Below the pieces are notes generated by a model. That model ran no database searches. It was given only the letters and a program-made list of their open reading frames with translations, and was not told the origin of the DNA. Of a stretch of 24,566 bases of DNA, positions 22,708 to 24,566 are shown piece after piece (the first letter of the stretch is position 1; the number at the start of each line of letters is the position of its first letter). Both the position numbers and the translations under genes were made by a program. The stretch is from NCBI GenBank assembly GCA_020025455.1, contig JAHHSC010000008.1, forward strand, positions 1 to 24,566, read 5' to 3'. Origin of the DNA: Lawsonibacter sp. (GTDB lineage: Bacteria > Bacillota > Clostridia > Oscillospirales > Oscillospiraceae).

Positions 22708-23013
22708 CTATTCAAATCGGATGAGCCGCTGCAATCCGGCCATCCGAAACACCTTTTCCGCCTGGGGCGGCGTATTCACCACCCGTATGGCCCCCCGCAC
22801 CGTACCCATGCGCCTGGCGGCCCGCAGCAGGACTGCGATCCCGGAGCTGTCCGTGAAGGTAAGCTCCTTCAAGTCCAGTATCAGCTCCCGGGGCATGATC
22901 TGGTCGATGCGCCCGTCCAGCTCCTCCATGATTTCCTTCGCCCGGTGGTGGTCCAGCTCACCCGATATGGACGCCCGCAGGCATCTGTCCTTCTCGCTGC
23001 AAATCACAGCCAT
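22708..23013 (-). CDS. spoIIAA: Anti-anti-sigma-F factor SpoIIAA
   Basis: STAS-domain protein that releases sigma-F by binding SpoIIAB when unphosphorylated. The 101-aa protein has the phospho-site motif TFTDSSGIAVLL with S56 as the predicted target, preceded by ELILDLKELTF, and the C-terminal helix VFRMAGLQRLIRF. It is slightly shorter than the ~117-aa Bacillus protein. Start ATG 23013 (MAVICSEKDR) has AAAGGAG at 9 nt; an in-frame ATG at 23049 has no ribosome site. First gene of the operon. Upstream (23014-23147) a TATAAT-like -10 exists on the minus strand, but I found neither a good -35 nor a sigma-H-type promoter. Confidence 0.95.
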   Translation of the reverse strand: MAVICSEKDRCLRASISGELDHHRAKEIMEELDGRIDQIMPRELILDLKELTFTDSSGIAVLLRAARRMGTVRGAIRVVNTPPQAEKVFRMAGLQRLIRFE

Positions 23014-23147
23014 GTGCGCTCGCTCCTTTCCTTCTCGCATATCCAACATTATAGGGCCCGCCCCCCGTCGAATTTGAGTTTTTCCCGCCGTGGCCCTTCT
23101 TATTTACGTTTTCCACATTTTCCCGTACCGAACCTCTCTCTGCGCAT

Positions 23148-23189
23148 AAAAAAAGACCTCTGGGGACGCATGGCCCGCAGAGGTCTTTT
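23148..23189 (-). terminator. Intrinsic terminator of the second MATE gene
   Basis: A 12-bp stem (23151-23162 with 23178-23189) with a 15-nt loop lies 4 nt after the MATE stop on the minus strand and runs into seven T. Confidence 0.9.
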
Positions 23190-23193
23190 CGCT

Positions 23194-24564
23194 TTAGTTT
23201 GCTGTCGATTGGGCCATAGCACGCCTCACAAGCCACGTTCTGACGTGGAAGTAGAGCCAAATGCTCACCAGAGTGGGGAAAAAGTCGGACACCGGTTCTG
23301 CCAGGAAGGTGGCATCGGCGCCCCAGACAGCGGGCAGCAGGAAGGTGAAGCCCAAATAGGTGCACTTGCGGAGCACCGACATGGGCAGAGCCAGCTGCAT
23401 CAGGCCCATCCCCGTCCAACCGTCCACAATGACATACTGCACCCCCAGCGGAATGAGGGAGAGCGTAGCCATACGGATGGCCCGCACCGCTGCGTCAGAC
23501 ACCTGCGCATCCGGGGTAAAGATGTGGGTAAAGGGTGCGGGGAAAAGCTGCCCCAGCAGGAAGAGGATGCCGGTGTACCCCAGCGCCAGGAACGTGATGT
23601 ACTTCTGTGCCTTCAGGATGCGGTCGGGTCGGCCCGCACCGAAGTTATAGCCCAGAATGGAGCCTGTACCGGCGGTGATGCCCCCCAGAGGCATCACGAC
23701 CACCAGCAGGAACGACTGGGAGATGGTGGCCGCCGCCACCAGCAGATCGCCCCGCTCCGGGCCGCCGTACCGCTGGAGGACCGCATTCATGGCGATGACC
23801 ATAATGCCCTCCATGGAGTAGATGAAGAAGGGGGGCAGGCCGGTGAACAGCACCCGGCCGATCTCCTTGAGCCGGTAGCCGCCGAAGGTGATGCGCACCG
23901 GGGGCGTCGCGCCAAAGAGAAAGTGGAGGACAAAGGCGCAGCTTGCCATCTGGCTGATGATGGTGGCAAGAGCGGCCCCCTGAATCCCCATTTTGAAGCC
24001 GAAGATGAACAGGGGGTCCAGCGCGATATTGAGCACCGCCCCCAACATCACCGACTGCATTCCTTTTTTCGCAAAGCCCTGGCAGATGATGAACTGGTTC
24101 ATGCCGGTGGCCATGAGCGCGAAGAACGTCCCGAGCACATAGGTGGTGAAGTAGTCCATTGCAAAGGGGAGCAGGCTTGGGCTTGCACCGAAGAGCCGGA
24201 GCACCGGCTCCCGGATGACCAGAAAGACCCCTGTGATCGCCAGGGACATCACGGTGAGCAGCATAAAACTGTCGGCCAGCAGCCGCTGGGCACCCTCCCG
24301 GTCCTCCTGCCCCATGCGGATGCTCACCAGAGGTGAGCCGCCCATGCCGATCCAGAACGCAAAGCCGGAGATAAAGGTGATGATGGGGCCACAGACGCCA
24401 GCCCCCGCAAGGGCCAGCTTCCCCACCTCCGGGATGTTGCCGATATACATACGGTCCACAATGCTGTAGAGCACGCTGACGAATTGGGCCAGCATACTGG
24501 GGATGGCTACCCGCAGCACCAGCTTCCCGATCGGATCGCGGCCCAGATCGTTCTCCAGATTCAC
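23194..24564 (-). CDS. MATE family efflux transporter (start at window edge)
   Basis: Second multidrug/cation antiporter of the window, 456 aa as seen. It begins NDLGRDPIGKLVLRVAIPSMLAQFVSVLYSIVDRMYIG, the common N-terminus of the large clostridial MATE subgroup (NDLG..PIGKL..), and runs through about 12 helices with GAVLNIALDPLFIFGFKMGIQGAALATI at mid-protein and SILGYNFGAGRPDRI in the second half. A GTG at 24564-24562 could be the true start, but any ribosome site lies beyond the window, so a few residues may be missing. It differs clearly from the other MATE protein (different N-terminus and loops), so this is not a recent duplication. Followed by a strong terminator. Confidence 0.92.
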   Translation of the reverse strand: MNLENDLGRDPIGKLVLRVAIPSMLAQFVSVLYSIVDRMYIGNIPEVGKLALAGAGVCGPIITFISGFAFWIGMGGSPLVSIRMGQEDREGAQRLLADSFMLLTVMSLAITGVFLVIREPVLRLFGASPSLLPFAMDYFTTYVLGTFFALMATGMNQFIICQGFAKKGMQSVMLGAVLNIALDPLFIFGFKMGIQGAALATIISQMASCAFVLHFLFGATPPVRITFGGYRLKEIGRVLFTGLPPFFIYSMEGIMVIAMNAVLQRYGGPERGDLLVAAATISQSFLLVVVMPLGGITAGTGSILGYNFGAGRPDRILKAQKYITFLALGYTGILFLLGQLFPAPFTHIFTPDAQVSDAAVRAIRMATLSLIPLGVQYVIVDGWTGMGLMQLALPMSVLRKCTYLGFTFLLPAVWGADATFLAEPVSDFFPTLVSIWLYFHVRTWLVRRAMAQSTAN

Positions 24565-24566
24565 CC

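Noticed and set aside
22945..24336. 463-codon plus-strand frame opposite the second MATE gene
   Set aside because: His/Gln/Glu-rich shadow typical of antisense to membrane-protein codons; no start context.
1..24566. CRISPR array, IS element or prophage
   Set aside because: No regularly spaced direct repeats, transposase, integrase or phage gene was seen; the content is housekeeping.

Overview
The window looks like a chromosomal segment of a spore-forming Clostridia bacterium. The complete spoIIAA-spoIIAB-sigF cassette requires an endospore former. GC-rich codon use, a butyrate-type 3-hydroxybutyryl-CoA dehydrogenase, an S-box leader on metK and a Firmicutes-type 6S RNA point, by inference, to the Oscillospiraceae (Flavonifractor/Intestinimonas-like). 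I see no phage, plasmid, IS, CRISPR, tRNA or rRNA signal, so this reads as core genome.

Layout. 1-4.9 kb, plus strand: release factor 3 (prfC), pyruvate kinase (pyk) and a MATE efflux transporter, each with its own terminator; the MATE gene has a consensus promoter and a ~100-nt leader with a terminator-like hairpin. 4.95-9.0 kb, minus strand: an unrecognised 8-helix membrane protein, then an ACT protein-hom-lysC operon for the aspartate family of amino acids. 9.1-11.75 kb, minus: a class A penicillin-binding protein with a cysteine-rich, proline-rich tail. 12.0-14.3 kb, plus: a small acidic DUF1292 protein, a 6S RNA gene with its terminator, and a membrane-anchored parvulin foldase. 14.36-19.4 kb, minus: deoC, metK behind a SAM-I riboswitch, hbd, greA and a rhomboid/derlin-like membrane protein with a zinc ribbon. 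19.6-21.5 kb, plus: a KdpD/KdpE-like two-component pair. 21.5-23.0 kb, minus: the forespore sigma-F operon. 23.2 kb to the right edge, minus: a second MATE transporter whose start lies at the window border.

The genes form small independent units, most with a sigma-A-like promoter and a strong intrinsic terminator. Convergent neighbours share bidirectional terminators (MATE/membrane protein, foldase/deoC, response regulator/sigF). Several long reading frames opposite real genes are shadows and were left out.

No gene cluster looks like a new defence or biosynthetic system. The points most worth a second look are small: a near-perfect 23-bp palindrome filling the promoter of the DUF1292/6S region; a rhomboid-fold protein without a catalytic histidine but with a zinc ribbon; a candidate structured RNA between deoC and metK; a possible attenuator ahead of the first MATE gene; the duplicated, half-degenerate parvulin module; and the cysteine-rich PBP tail.
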